Source of the DNA: Larkinella knui
Lineage (GTDB): Bacteria > Bacteroidota > Bacteroidia > Cytophagales > Spirosomataceae
Assembly (NCBI RefSeq): GCF_003858645.1
Contig: NZ_RQJP01000007.1
Location: forward strand, 124,001-188,000
Direction: 5' to 3'
DNA: 64,000 bases
Part shown: in pieces, positions 41,050 to 49,351 of the stretch
Position numbering within the stretch: position 1 is the first letter of the stretch
Layout of the letters: the number at the start of each line of letters is the position of its first letter
Program-made: the position numbers and the translations under genes
Notes under the pieces: generated by a model
The model's database searches: none
What the model was told of the DNA's origin: nothing
The model's input: only the letters and a program-made list of their open reading frames with translations

Positions 41050-43644
41050 ATGAAACCGCCCCGCTGGGCCGACACGTTCCTCTCCTGGCTGGTGGCTCCG
41101 CATCTGCGCGAGGAGGTGCTGGGCGATTTGCACGAACGCTTTCACCTCCGCGTCCAACGGCTGGGCGCGGCCAAAGCCCGACAGCGGTATTGGCGGGAAG
41201 TGCTGGCGTATGTGCGACCCGCTTTTATGAAACGACACCCATCCGAATACCCCCAACCTACCCATACGGATATGATCAGTAACTATTTGAAAATTGCCTT
41301 TCGCAACCTGGTCAAAAACCGGGTGTATTCCTTCATCAACATTTTTGGACTGGCAACGGGCATGGCCGTGGCGATGCTCATCGGTTTATGGATTTACGAC
41401 GAAGTGTCGTTCGATAAGCACCATAAAAACTACGACCGCATTGCCCAGCTTTGGCAATTTGTCACCTTCGGCCCCGAAAAATCGTCTTATAACGTTCTGC
41501 CGATTCCGCTGGCGGGCGAGCTGCGCAGCAAGTATCCTGATTTTGAATCGGTTAGCCTGGCGGTTTCCCGCGAAGTTGTCCTTACGTCCGGTGACCGGAA
41601 ATTTACCAAAACCGGTAAGTACGTCGAGCCGGTTTTTAGCCGGATGATGTCCGTGAACATGCTGGCCGGAACGGATGCCGGTTTGAACGATATCAATTCG
41701 ATCCTGCTTTCCAGGTCGGCCGCCACCACCTTTTTTGGTTCGGCAAATCCGATCAATCAGCTGATTAAGCTCAACAACAAGCGGAATTTGAGAGTGGCGG
41801 GCGTTTACCAGGATTTTCCCCCAAACAGTACCTTCAGCGACATTGCGTTTCTGGCTCCCTGGAAGTTGTTCGTGGCCATCGATGCGGGTGGAAAAGACTC
41901 GCAGGACAAGTGGGATAACAATGATTACCAACTATTTGCCCAGTTGAAACCGGGCGCAGATTTCGACCAGGTTTCGGCCAAAATCAGGGATATCCGGATG
42001 AAACGGGACAATCCACCGGCCTATAAACCGGAGTTTTTCCTCCATCCGATGCATAAGTGGCATTTGTATTCGGATTTTAAAGATGGCGTCAATACCGGTG
42101 GTCTGATTGTGTTTGTGTGGCTTTTTGGCATCATTGGCGGTTTTGTCTTGCTGATGGCCTGTATCAACTTCATGAATCTGAGCACCGCCCGAAGCGAAAA
42201 GCGGGCCAAAGAAGTCGGGATTCGGAAGGCGGTCGGTTCGGTTCGGAGTCAGTTGATTTTCCAGTTCTTTAGCGAATCGCTCCTGTTGGCCCTGGTGGCG
42301 TTTACGTTGTCGCTCGTCTTCGTCGGATTTGCCTTGCCGTTTTTCAATCAAATGGCCGACAAAAAGATGACCATTTTGTGGTCGAACCCCGGGTTCTGGC
42401 TGGTCGGGCTGGGTTTTAGTTTGCTCACGGGCCTGATTGCGGGCAGCTACCCGGCTTTGTATCTGTCCTCGTTTCAGCCGGTAAAAGTGCTGAAGGGCGC
42501 TTTCCGGGCCGGTCGTTTTGCATCCGTTCCCCGGAAGGTTCTGGTCGGATTTCAGTTTACGGTTTCCGTCACACTGATTATCGGTACCATCATCGTTTTC
42601 CGGCAAATCGAGTACGCGAAAGACCGCCCGGTTGGCTACAACCGCAGTGGTCTGATTGAAATCAGCATAAGCACCCCCGAGCTTTATGGGCGCTATGAAT
42701 CACTCCGCAACGATTTGCTGGGCACTGGGGCCGTTGCGGAAATGGCGGAATCGAATGCTTCAGTAACGGCCCAGGCTGGCGGAGTGGCCAACATCACCTG
42801 GCGAGGGCAGGCGGCCGATCTGAAACCTTTGCTGATGTCGAACCGGATTACCCACGACTATGGCAAAACCGTCGGCTGGCGGTTGGCCACCGGCCGGGAT
42901 TTTTCCAGGCAGTTTTCCACCGATTCTACGGCGGTTATTCTCAATGAAACGGCGGTCAAACTGATGGGTTTTAAAAACCCGGTTGGTGAAATTATAAGCT
43001 GGGGAAATGAAAAATACAACGTAATCGGCGTGATCAGAGACATGGTCAAAGAGTCTCCTTTTAAACCCGTCAGTCCTTCGTTTTTTGTCTTGAATTACAA
43101 AGCGGCCAATGTGATCCATATCAAACTGGCCCCCCAGCTTTCTGCCAGTGAGGCCCTTGCCAAAGTTGAGCAGGTGTTCAGATCCTATAATCCGGCGGCT
43201 CCCTTTGACTACAAATTTGTGGATGAAACGTATGGGCGAAAATTCGGGCACGAAGAACGGATTGGCAAGCTGGCGGGTGTTTTTGCCGGTTTAGCGATCC
43301 TGATCAGTTGTCTCGGCCTGTTTGGTTTGGCTTCGTTCATGGCCGAACAGCGCACCAAAGAAATTGGTATTCGGAAAGTGTTGGGCGCATCCGTTTTCAC
43401 GGTCTGGCAATTGCTCTCGAAGGAGTTTGTGATGCTGGTTGGAATCGCCTTCTGTCTGGCGGCTCCCATTGCCCATTATGTGCTGTCGGATTGGCTCCAG
43501 AATTACGAATACCGCACGGAATTGTCGTGGTGGATTTTTGCGCTCGCCGGTGCCGGTGTGCTGGCGGTGACGCTGCTAATGGTGAGCTTCCAGAGCATCA
43601 AAGCGGCTTTGGTGAACCCGATTACCTCCCTGCGTTCGGAATAA
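41050..43644 (+). CDS. FtsX-like ABC permease with N-terminal prefix domain, array copy 1
   Basis: An 864-residue permease. Residues 1-75 form the cytoplasmic 'permease prefix' domain (RWADTFLSWLVAPHLREEVL, LGDLHERF, KARQRYWREVLAYVRPAF). Then comes the MacB-like architecture in duplicate: a first membrane helix (about 92-115), a periplasmic MacB_PCD domain, three helices of FtsX domain 1 starting SEKRAKEVGIRKAVGSVRSQ, a second periplasmic domain, and FtsX domain 2 with AEQRTKEIGIRKVLGASV to the end. No ATPase is fused or adjacent. It is the most divergent of the four at the DNA level in its prefix and lies closest to PadR. Confidence 0.92.
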   Translation: MKPPRWADTFLSWLVAPHLREEVLGDLHERFHLRVQRLGAAKARQRYWREVLAYVRPAFMKRHPSEYPQPTHTDMISNYLKIAFRNLVKNRVYSFINIFGLATGMAVAMLIGLWIYDEVSFDKHHKNYDRIAQLWQFVTFGPEKSSYNVLPIPLAGELRSKYPDFESVSLAVSREVVLTSGDRKFTKTGKYVEPVFSRMMSVNMLAGTDAGLNDINSILLSRSAATTFFGSANPINQLIKLNNKRNLRVAGVYQDFPPNSTFSDIAFLAPWKLFVAIDAGGKDSQDKWDNNDYQLFAQLKPGADFDQVSAKIRDIRMKRDNPPAYKPEFFLHPMHKWHLYSDFKDGVNTGGLIVFVWLFGIIGGFVLLMACINFMNLSTARSEKRAKEVGIRKAVGSVRSQLIFQFFSESLLLALVAFTLSLVFVGFALPFFNQMADKKMTILWSNPGFWLVGLGFSLLTGLIAGSYPALYLSSFQPVKVLKGAFRAGRFASVPRKVLVGFQFTVSVTLIIGTIIVFRQIEYAKDRPVGYNRSGLIEISISTPELYGRYESLRNDLLGTGAVAEMAESNASVTAQAGGVANITWRGQAADLKPLLMSNRITHDYGKTVGWRLATGRDFSRQFSTDSTAVILNETAVKLMGFKNPVGEIISWGNEKYNVIGVIRDMVKESPFKPVSPSFFVLNYKAANVIHIKLAPQLSASEALAKVEQVFRSYNPAAPFDYKFVDETYGRKFGHEERIGKLAGVFAGLAILISCLGLFGLASFMAEQRTKEIGIRKVLGASVFTVWQLLSKEFVMLVGIAFCLAAPIAHYVLSDWLQNYEYRTELSWWIFALAGAGVLAVTLLMVSFQSIKAALVNPITSLRSE

Positions 43645-43752
43645 AATGAGTTAAGAATGAAGAGTTAAGAGTGAATGCGTCAGCCAACGCAGGGGCGTCG
43701 GACGGCCGATGCGGCTCCGTCTTCATTCTTAACTCTTCACTAAAAAAAGCCT
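43641..43752. repeat. Spacer repeat between permeases 1 and 2
   Basis: This spacer is nearly identical to 46455-46562, the spacer between permeases 2 and 3. It contains an inverted repeat, GAGTTAAGAATGAAG at 43648-43662 and its complement at 43721-43735, with a GC-rich centre holding GGGGCGTCGGACGGCCGATG. It ends in AAAAAAAGCCT just ahead of the ATG of permease 2. Confidence 0.85.
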
Positions 43753-46458
43753 ATGCCAACCGAAACTCCAAAACCGCACCGTCAGACCGCGCCCCGCTGG
43801 GCCGACCGGCTGCTTTCCTGGCTGGTGGCTCCGCACCTGCGCGAGGAGGTGCTGGGCGATCTGCACGAGCGCTATCAGCTGCGGGTGCAGCGGCTGGGCG
43901 CGGCCAAAGCCCGGCAGCGGTATTGGCGGGATTCGCTGGCGTATGTGCGACCCGCTTTTATCAAACGTAACCCATCGGAGTCCCTAACCCCTTTTTTCCT
44001 GAATACGGATATGCTACGCAATTATGTAAAAATCGCCCTTCGGAACCTGGTCAAGAGCAAGGGTTTCTCCGCCATCAATATCGTTGGCCTGGCCCTGGGT
44101 ATGGTTTGCTGCCTGTTTATTTTTCTTTGGGTGCAGGATGAAAAGGGCATCGATAATTTTCACGCCCACGAAAAACACCTGTACATCGCCTATCAAACCA
44201 TCACATCGGGTGGAAAAGTGGATGGTAACTACTCGAGTCCCGTTCGTTATGCACAGGGCCAGCCCCCCACTTTTCTCCTGGCAGATTTGCAGACGGCCGT
44301 TCCGGAAGTGAAATACCAGGCCTTTTATGCCACGGGCTACGAACTTCCCTGGGGCCATCCCGAAACGTTTCAGGCGGGGGAAAAGAAATTCAAACTGGAA
44401 GGCTCCCGGGCGGGCCAGGATTTCTTTAAAATTTTCAGCTATCCACTGCTGGCGGGCAATGCGGAAACGGCCCTGAAAGAAATCGGCGGAATTGCCATTT
44501 CCCGGAAAATGGCAGCACTGTTTTTTGGAAGTCCGGAAAAGGCGGTTGGCAAAAGTCTCCGGTATGAGAACCGGCTGGATTTTAAAGTATCGGCGGTTTT
44601 TGAAAACCTGCCGGTACAAAGCTCCCTGAAATTTGATTTTCTGTTCAACTGGGATGCCCAAAAAACGAAGCTGGAATGGTCGTCCAACGACTTTCGGACC
44701 TATTTACAACTTTCGGAAACGGCGGACGTAAAAACCGTAGAGACGAAAATCAATCGGTTTCTCCAGCCCCGGCTGGCGAACAGCAAAGGGGTTACTACCC
44801 AGATTGGGCTTCAACCCCTGAGCGAGCAGTATTTGCACAGCAATTTTGTAAACGGAAAACCGGAAGGCGGGCGAATCGAATACGTGCGTATATTCAGTGG
44901 GGTTGCCATTTTTATCTTACTCATTGCCTGCATCAATTTCATGAATCTGGCCACGGCCCGATCCGTCAAACGGGCCAAAGAGGTGGGTGTCCGAAAAGTG
45001 TTAGGCTCCAACCGCAGTCATCTGATCGGGCAGTTTTTTGGTGAAGCGTTGCTGCTCGCGTTTTTGGCCATGGGCGTTACGCTGATCCTGGTGGTACTGC
45101 TGATGCCCGCTTTTAATAATTTCACCGGAAAGCAGATTGAGTCGCCCCTGATGCACGGGTCTTTCTGGGCCTCGCTGGTGGGGCTGACGGTTTTCACGGG
45201 TCTGCTGGCAGGTAGTTATCCCGCCCTTTTTCTATCGTCGCTCCAGCCGGTTCGCATTTTGAAAGGTGTGTTGCGCTTTACGCAAAGTGCCATCTGGTTC
45301 CGGCAAGGGCTGACGGTATTTCAGTTCGGACTGGCCATCATCCTGCTCGTTGCGACCATCGTCGTATCCCGGCAGACCAATTATGTCCAAAAAACGCACC
45401 TGGGCTATGATCGTGAAAATCTGCTGTATATCCGTGTAGAAGGGGCTCTGTCGACGCAAAAGAACTATTTATTATTCAAAGAACAGGCTTCTAAAATGCC
45501 GGGTATTGCGATGGTGGATCGCAGCAGCGAAGCCCCGCACGCCATGGGATTTGTGGTGGACGATAACGACGGAAGTGCGGAGACCAATACCGGGAATGAC
45601 GCCATCAATTGGGAAGGCAAGCAAAAAAACACCTCTGTTGGTTTTAAACCCACGTCGGTCGGGTTCGATTTTGTAAAACTCATGAATCTGAAAATTATAG
45701 AAGGCCGTGATTTTTCAAGAACCAACGCGACGGATTCGACGGACGCTTTTATGGTGAACGAAGAAGCCGTCCGGCTGATGGGCCTGAAAAAACCCATTGG
45801 CAAATGGGTATCGGCCTGGCAAAAAAAGGGCCACATCATCGGCATCCTCAAAGACTACCACACCCACTCGCTGCATGAGCCCATCAAGCCGCTGATTGTG
45901 GATGTGAAAGAATACGAATATTTCGGCGTGATCCTGGTGCGCACCAAACCCGGCCAAACGAAAGAAGCCCTGGCGAGTCTGGGACAGGTTTATAGAACTC
46001 TTAATCCGAACTACCCCTTTGATTATCAGTTTATTGACCAGGAATATGAAAAGCTGTACCGGAGTGAACAGGTGATGGCGAAGCTTTCCAATGTGTTTGC
46101 GGTGCTGGCCATTCTGATTTCCTGTCTGGGACTGCTGGGGCTGGTGATGTTTTCTACGGAGCAACGCACCAAAGAAATTGGCATTCGGAAAGTGCTGGGG
46201 GCTTCGGTCGGCGAGATCGTTGCGCTGTTCTCCAAAGATTTTATCCGACTGGTCCTGGTGTCCATTCTGATTGCATCGCCCATTGCCTGGTATGCCATGA
46301 ACCAGTGGTTACAAAGTTTCGCCTATAAAATTGACCTGGCGTGGTGGTTTTTTGCCGCATCCGGCGCGGGGGCGTTAGCCATTACCTTGCTGACGGTCAG
46401 CTTCCAGAGTATCAAAGCGGCTTTGGTGAACCCGGTTACCTCCCTGCGTTCGGAATAA
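43753..46458 (+). CDS. FtsX-like ABC permease with prefix domain, array copy 2
   Basis: A 901-residue protein of the same design as copy 1: prefix domain (residues 1-80, with an extra N-terminal stretch PTETPKPHRQTAPRWADRLL), first helix near 105-125, MacB-like domain, FtsX 1 (SVKRAKEVGVRKVLGSNRSH), MacB-like domain, FtsX 2 (TEQRTKEIGIRKVLGASVGE) and the shared ending SFQSIKAALVNPVTSLRSE. Its first 240 bases and the spacer upstream are almost identical to copy 3, while the periplasmic domains diverge widely. Probably transports or signals lipids, peptides or toxic compounds through a partner ATPase encoded elsewhere. Confidence 0.92.
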   Translation: MPTETPKPHRQTAPRWADRLLSWLVAPHLREEVLGDLHERYQLRVQRLGAAKARQRYWRDSLAYVRPAFIKRNPSESLTPFFLNTDMLRNYVKIALRNLVKSKGFSAINIVGLALGMVCCLFIFLWVQDEKGIDNFHAHEKHLYIAYQTITSGGKVDGNYSSPVRYAQGQPPTFLLADLQTAVPEVKYQAFYATGYELPWGHPETFQAGEKKFKLEGSRAGQDFFKIFSYPLLAGNAETALKEIGGIAISRKMAALFFGSPEKAVGKSLRYENRLDFKVSAVFENLPVQSSLKFDFLFNWDAQKTKLEWSSNDFRTYLQLSETADVKTVETKINRFLQPRLANSKGVTTQIGLQPLSEQYLHSNFVNGKPEGGRIEYVRIFSGVAIFILLIACINFMNLATARSVKRAKEVGVRKVLGSNRSHLIGQFFGEALLLAFLAMGVTLILVVLLMPAFNNFTGKQIESPLMHGSFWASLVGLTVFTGLLAGSYPALFLSSLQPVRILKGVLRFTQSAIWFRQGLTVFQFGLAIILLVATIVVSRQTNYVQKTHLGYDRENLLYIRVEGALSTQKNYLLFKEQASKMPGIAMVDRSSEAPHAMGFVVDDNDGSAETNTGNDAINWEGKQKNTSVGFKPTSVGFDFVKLMNLKIIEGRDFSRTNATDSTDAFMVNEEAVRLMGLKKPIGKWVSAWQKKGHIIGILKDYHTHSLHEPIKPLIVDVKEYEYFGVILVRTKPGQTKEALASLGQVYRTLNPNYPFDYQFIDQEYEKLYRSEQVMAKLSNVFAVLAILISCLGLLGLVMFSTEQRTKEIGIRKVLGASVGEIVALFSKDFIRLVLVSILIASPIAWYAMNQWLQSFAYKIDLAWWFFAASGAGALAITLLTVSFQSIKAALVNPVTSLRSE

Positions 46459-46562
46459 TGAGTTAAGAATGAAGAGTTAAGAGTGAATGCGTCAGCCAAG
46501 CGCAGGGGCGTCGGACGGCCGATGCGGCTCCGTCCGTCTTCACTCTTCACTAAAAAAAGCCT
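46455..46562. repeat. Spacer repeat between permeases 2 and 3
   Basis: A near copy of 43641-43752. It keeps the left arm GAGTTAAGAATGAAGAGTT, the GC-rich core and the final AAAAAAAGCCT, but the right arm is shortened to GTCTTCACTCTTCAC. Confidence 0.85.
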
Positions 46563-49268
46563 ATGCCGACTGAAACTCCAAAACCGCACCGTCAGACTGC
46601 GCCCCGCTGGGCCGACCGGCTGCTTTCCTGGCTGGTGGCTCCGCACCTGCGCGAGGAGGTGCTGGGCGATCTGCACGAGCGGTATCAGCTGCGGGCAAAG
46701 CGGCTGGGAGCGGCCAAAGCCCGGCAGCGGTATTGGCGGGATGTGCTGGCGTATGTGCGACCGGCCTTTATCAAACGACAACCGACAGTCGGAATGCCGC
46801 ACCACCGACGATTCGGTGAGTATCCATCAACCTCTATTTTTAGCCTTGACATGCTCCAAAACTATTTAACAATTGCCTGGCGGAATTTGCGCAATCAGCC
46901 TTTTCTTTCGTTTCTGAACATCTTCGGATTAGCGCTCGGTCTGGCGAGTTGTCTGCTGATTACGTTGTATGTCGTGGATGAACTGACGTATGACCGCTTC
47001 CATGAAAAAGCCGATCGGATTTACCGGATCAACGTCGATGCTACGTTCGGCGGTACGGAACAAAGCCTGACCCAGGTTGGCGATGCGATGGGCGCGACGT
47101 TGAAAAAAGATTACCCGCAGGTGGAAGAATTCGTCCGTTTTTATGGGGTTAACGAGTCGAAAATCGTTCGGAAAGGCAACGAATCGATCGACGAGCGCCG
47201 ATCGGTTTACGCCGATCCGACGTTGTTCGATGTATTTACCTTGCCTGCCCTTTTCGGTAACACCAAAACCGCTCTGAATGCCCCCAATTCGGTGGTCATC
47301 ACCGAGTCGACCGCCAGAAACTATTTCGGAACGCCCGATGTGGTTGGTAAAACGCTCGAGGTAAACAAAGCGCTTTATACCGTAACGGCCGTCATCCACG
47401 ATATTCCACAAAATTCCCACTTTCATTTCGACTTTATCTTCTCGATGAAGAACGTCAAGTACGACTGGGGAAATTACCTGACAAGTAATTTTCAGACCTA
47501 TGTTGTCTTGAAGGAAGGGGTTGATTACAAAGCCTTTAATCGGAATTTCTCGCAAATAATTGAAAAATACCTCTTCCCACAGGCCAAACAGAAAATGCAG
47601 ATAACCAGCGCGAAGGACTTTAACCGGGGCGGGAATAGACTGGTATTTAGCTTGTTTCCGCTGACCGACATTCACTTGCGGTCGGATCGTCGGGACGAAC
47701 TGGACGTAAATGGCAACATCCAGTTTGTGTCTATTTTTTCGGCCATTGCGCTGTTTGTCTTGCTGATAGCCTGCGTCAATTTCATGAATTTATCGACAGC
47801 GCGTTCGGCCAAACGCGCCAAAGAGGTCGGAATCCGGAAGGCAATGGGAACGAATCGAAAGGCCCTGATTGGGCAGTTTCTGGCCGAATCGACCCTGACC
47901 GTAACACTTTCATTGCTCCTGGCGTTGGGATTAACGGCTTTGATTATGCCATTTTTTAACGAACTAGCCGCCAAAACGCTTTCCGTAAACCGCCTGTTTG
48001 CGTTACCCATTTTACCCTTTCTCCTGGTGTTGCCGATTGTGGTGGGTTTCGTAGCGGGCAGTTATCCGGCGTTTTTCCTGTCCGGTTTCAACCCAATTGC
48101 CGTTTTGAAAGGCACGATCGGCAGTGGCCTGAGAAAGAGTAATTTCCGGAATGCGCTGGTTGTTTTTCAATTTGCCACCTCCGTTATCCTGATGATCGGA
48201 ACGCTCATTGTTTACCGCCAGCTTAATTATATCCAGACGAAAAACCTCGGTTTTAACAAAGAACAGATCCTGATCATTGACGGCACCCACGCCCTGGGCT
48301 CCAATGTCGAAGCCTTTAAGAATGAGTTGCTTACCCTGCCGGGCGTTACGGCCGGTACACTAAGCGGTTTTCTGCCGGTATCTTCTTCACAACGGAATGG
48401 CCGGACATTTTCGAAGGAACCGGTTACGGCAGCCGACAATATGATCGATACCCAAAACTGGACGGTAGACTACGATTACATCGGAACGATGGGAATGAAA
48501 ATGGTGAAAGGGCGGAATTTTTCGAAAGATTTCGGTTCGGATGCCAGCGCGGTCGTGATCAACGAGTCGATGGCACACCTCCTCGGTTTTGCCAATCCGA
48601 TCGGGCAGAAAATTTATGCGGGGGCAAATGGCGCGTCTACTCCTTTGACCATCATTGGCGTTGTGAAAGATTTCAACTATGAGTCATTGCGGAAAAACAT
48701 CGGCCCGCTGGTGTTTTCGTTGGGTCAAAGTACGGCGCTTGCTTCGTTTCGGGTCAATACCCAAAACCTTCCGAATCTGCTGAAACAGGTGGAATCCGTC
48801 TGGCAAAAAATGCCCGCCGGGGTTCAATTCAGATACCGGTTTATGGACGAAGCCTTCGATACGATGTATCGTGCCGAGCAGCGGGTTGGACAAATTAGCC
48901 TGACGTTTGCCGGACTCGCCATCCTGATCGCCAGTTTGGGACTGTTTGGACTCGCAACTTACATGGCCGAGCAGCGCACCAAAGAAATCGGCATCCGCAA
49001 AGTGCTGGGTGCCGGCACCACCGGTATTGTGACGCTCCTTTCCCGGGATTTCCTGAAACTGGTCCTGATCGCCATTCTGATTGCTTCGCCGGTGGCCTGG
49101 TATGTCATGAACCGGTGGCTTCAGGATTTTGCGTACAAGATCAGCATCGAATGGTGGATTTTTGCGCTGGCCGGACTGCTGTCGATCGGGATTGCCCTGG
49201 TAACGGTAAGTTTCCAGTCGATTAAGGCCGCGTTGATGAATCCGGTGAAGAGTCTGCGAAGTGAATGA
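46563..49268 (+). CDS. FtsX-like ABC permease with prefix domain, array copy 3
   Basis: A 901-residue protein with the same order of parts: prefix domain 1-80 (RWADRLLSWLVAPHLREEVL, LRAKRLGAAKARQRYWRDVL), a short variable link (QPTVGMPHHRRFGEYPST), first helix, MacB-like domain, FtsX 1 (SAKRAKEVGIRKAMGTNRKA), MacB-like domain, FtsX 2 (AEQRTKEIGIRKVLGAGTTG), ending SFQSIKAALMNPVKSLRSE. The C-terminal ending matches copy 4 rather than copies 1 and 2, while the N-terminus matches copy 2. That mosaic suggests recombination within the array. Confidence 0.92.
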   Translation: MPTETPKPHRQTAPRWADRLLSWLVAPHLREEVLGDLHERYQLRAKRLGAAKARQRYWRDVLAYVRPAFIKRQPTVGMPHHRRFGEYPSTSIFSLDMLQNYLTIAWRNLRNQPFLSFLNIFGLALGLASCLLITLYVVDELTYDRFHEKADRIYRINVDATFGGTEQSLTQVGDAMGATLKKDYPQVEEFVRFYGVNESKIVRKGNESIDERRSVYADPTLFDVFTLPALFGNTKTALNAPNSVVITESTARNYFGTPDVVGKTLEVNKALYTVTAVIHDIPQNSHFHFDFIFSMKNVKYDWGNYLTSNFQTYVVLKEGVDYKAFNRNFSQIIEKYLFPQAKQKMQITSAKDFNRGGNRLVFSLFPLTDIHLRSDRRDELDVNGNIQFVSIFSAIALFVLLIACVNFMNLSTARSAKRAKEVGIRKAMGTNRKALIGQFLAESTLTVTLSLLLALGLTALIMPFFNELAAKTLSVNRLFALPILPFLLVLPIVVGFVAGSYPAFFLSGFNPIAVLKGTIGSGLRKSNFRNALVVFQFATSVILMIGTLIVYRQLNYIQTKNLGFNKEQILIIDGTHALGSNVEAFKNELLTLPGVTAGTLSGFLPVSSSQRNGRTFSKEPVTAADNMIDTQNWTVDYDYIGTMGMKMVKGRNFSKDFGSDASAVVINESMAHLLGFANPIGQKIYAGANGASTPLTIIGVVKDFNYESLRKNIGPLVFSLGQSTALASFRVNTQNLPNLLKQVESVWQKMPAGVQFRYRFMDEAFDTMYRAEQRVGQISLTFAGLAILIASLGLFGLATYMAEQRTKEIGIRKVLGAGTTGIVTLLSRDFLKLVLIAILIASPVAWYVMNRWLQDFAYKISIEWWIFALAGLLSIGIALVTVSFQSIKAALMNPVKSLRSE

Positions 49269-49351
49269 AAAAGAAGGAAATACCGAAGTGAAAGCCGTGA
49301 CGAACGCTGGCGGAGCTATTTCGTTATTCAATATTCGTTATTAAAAAAAAT

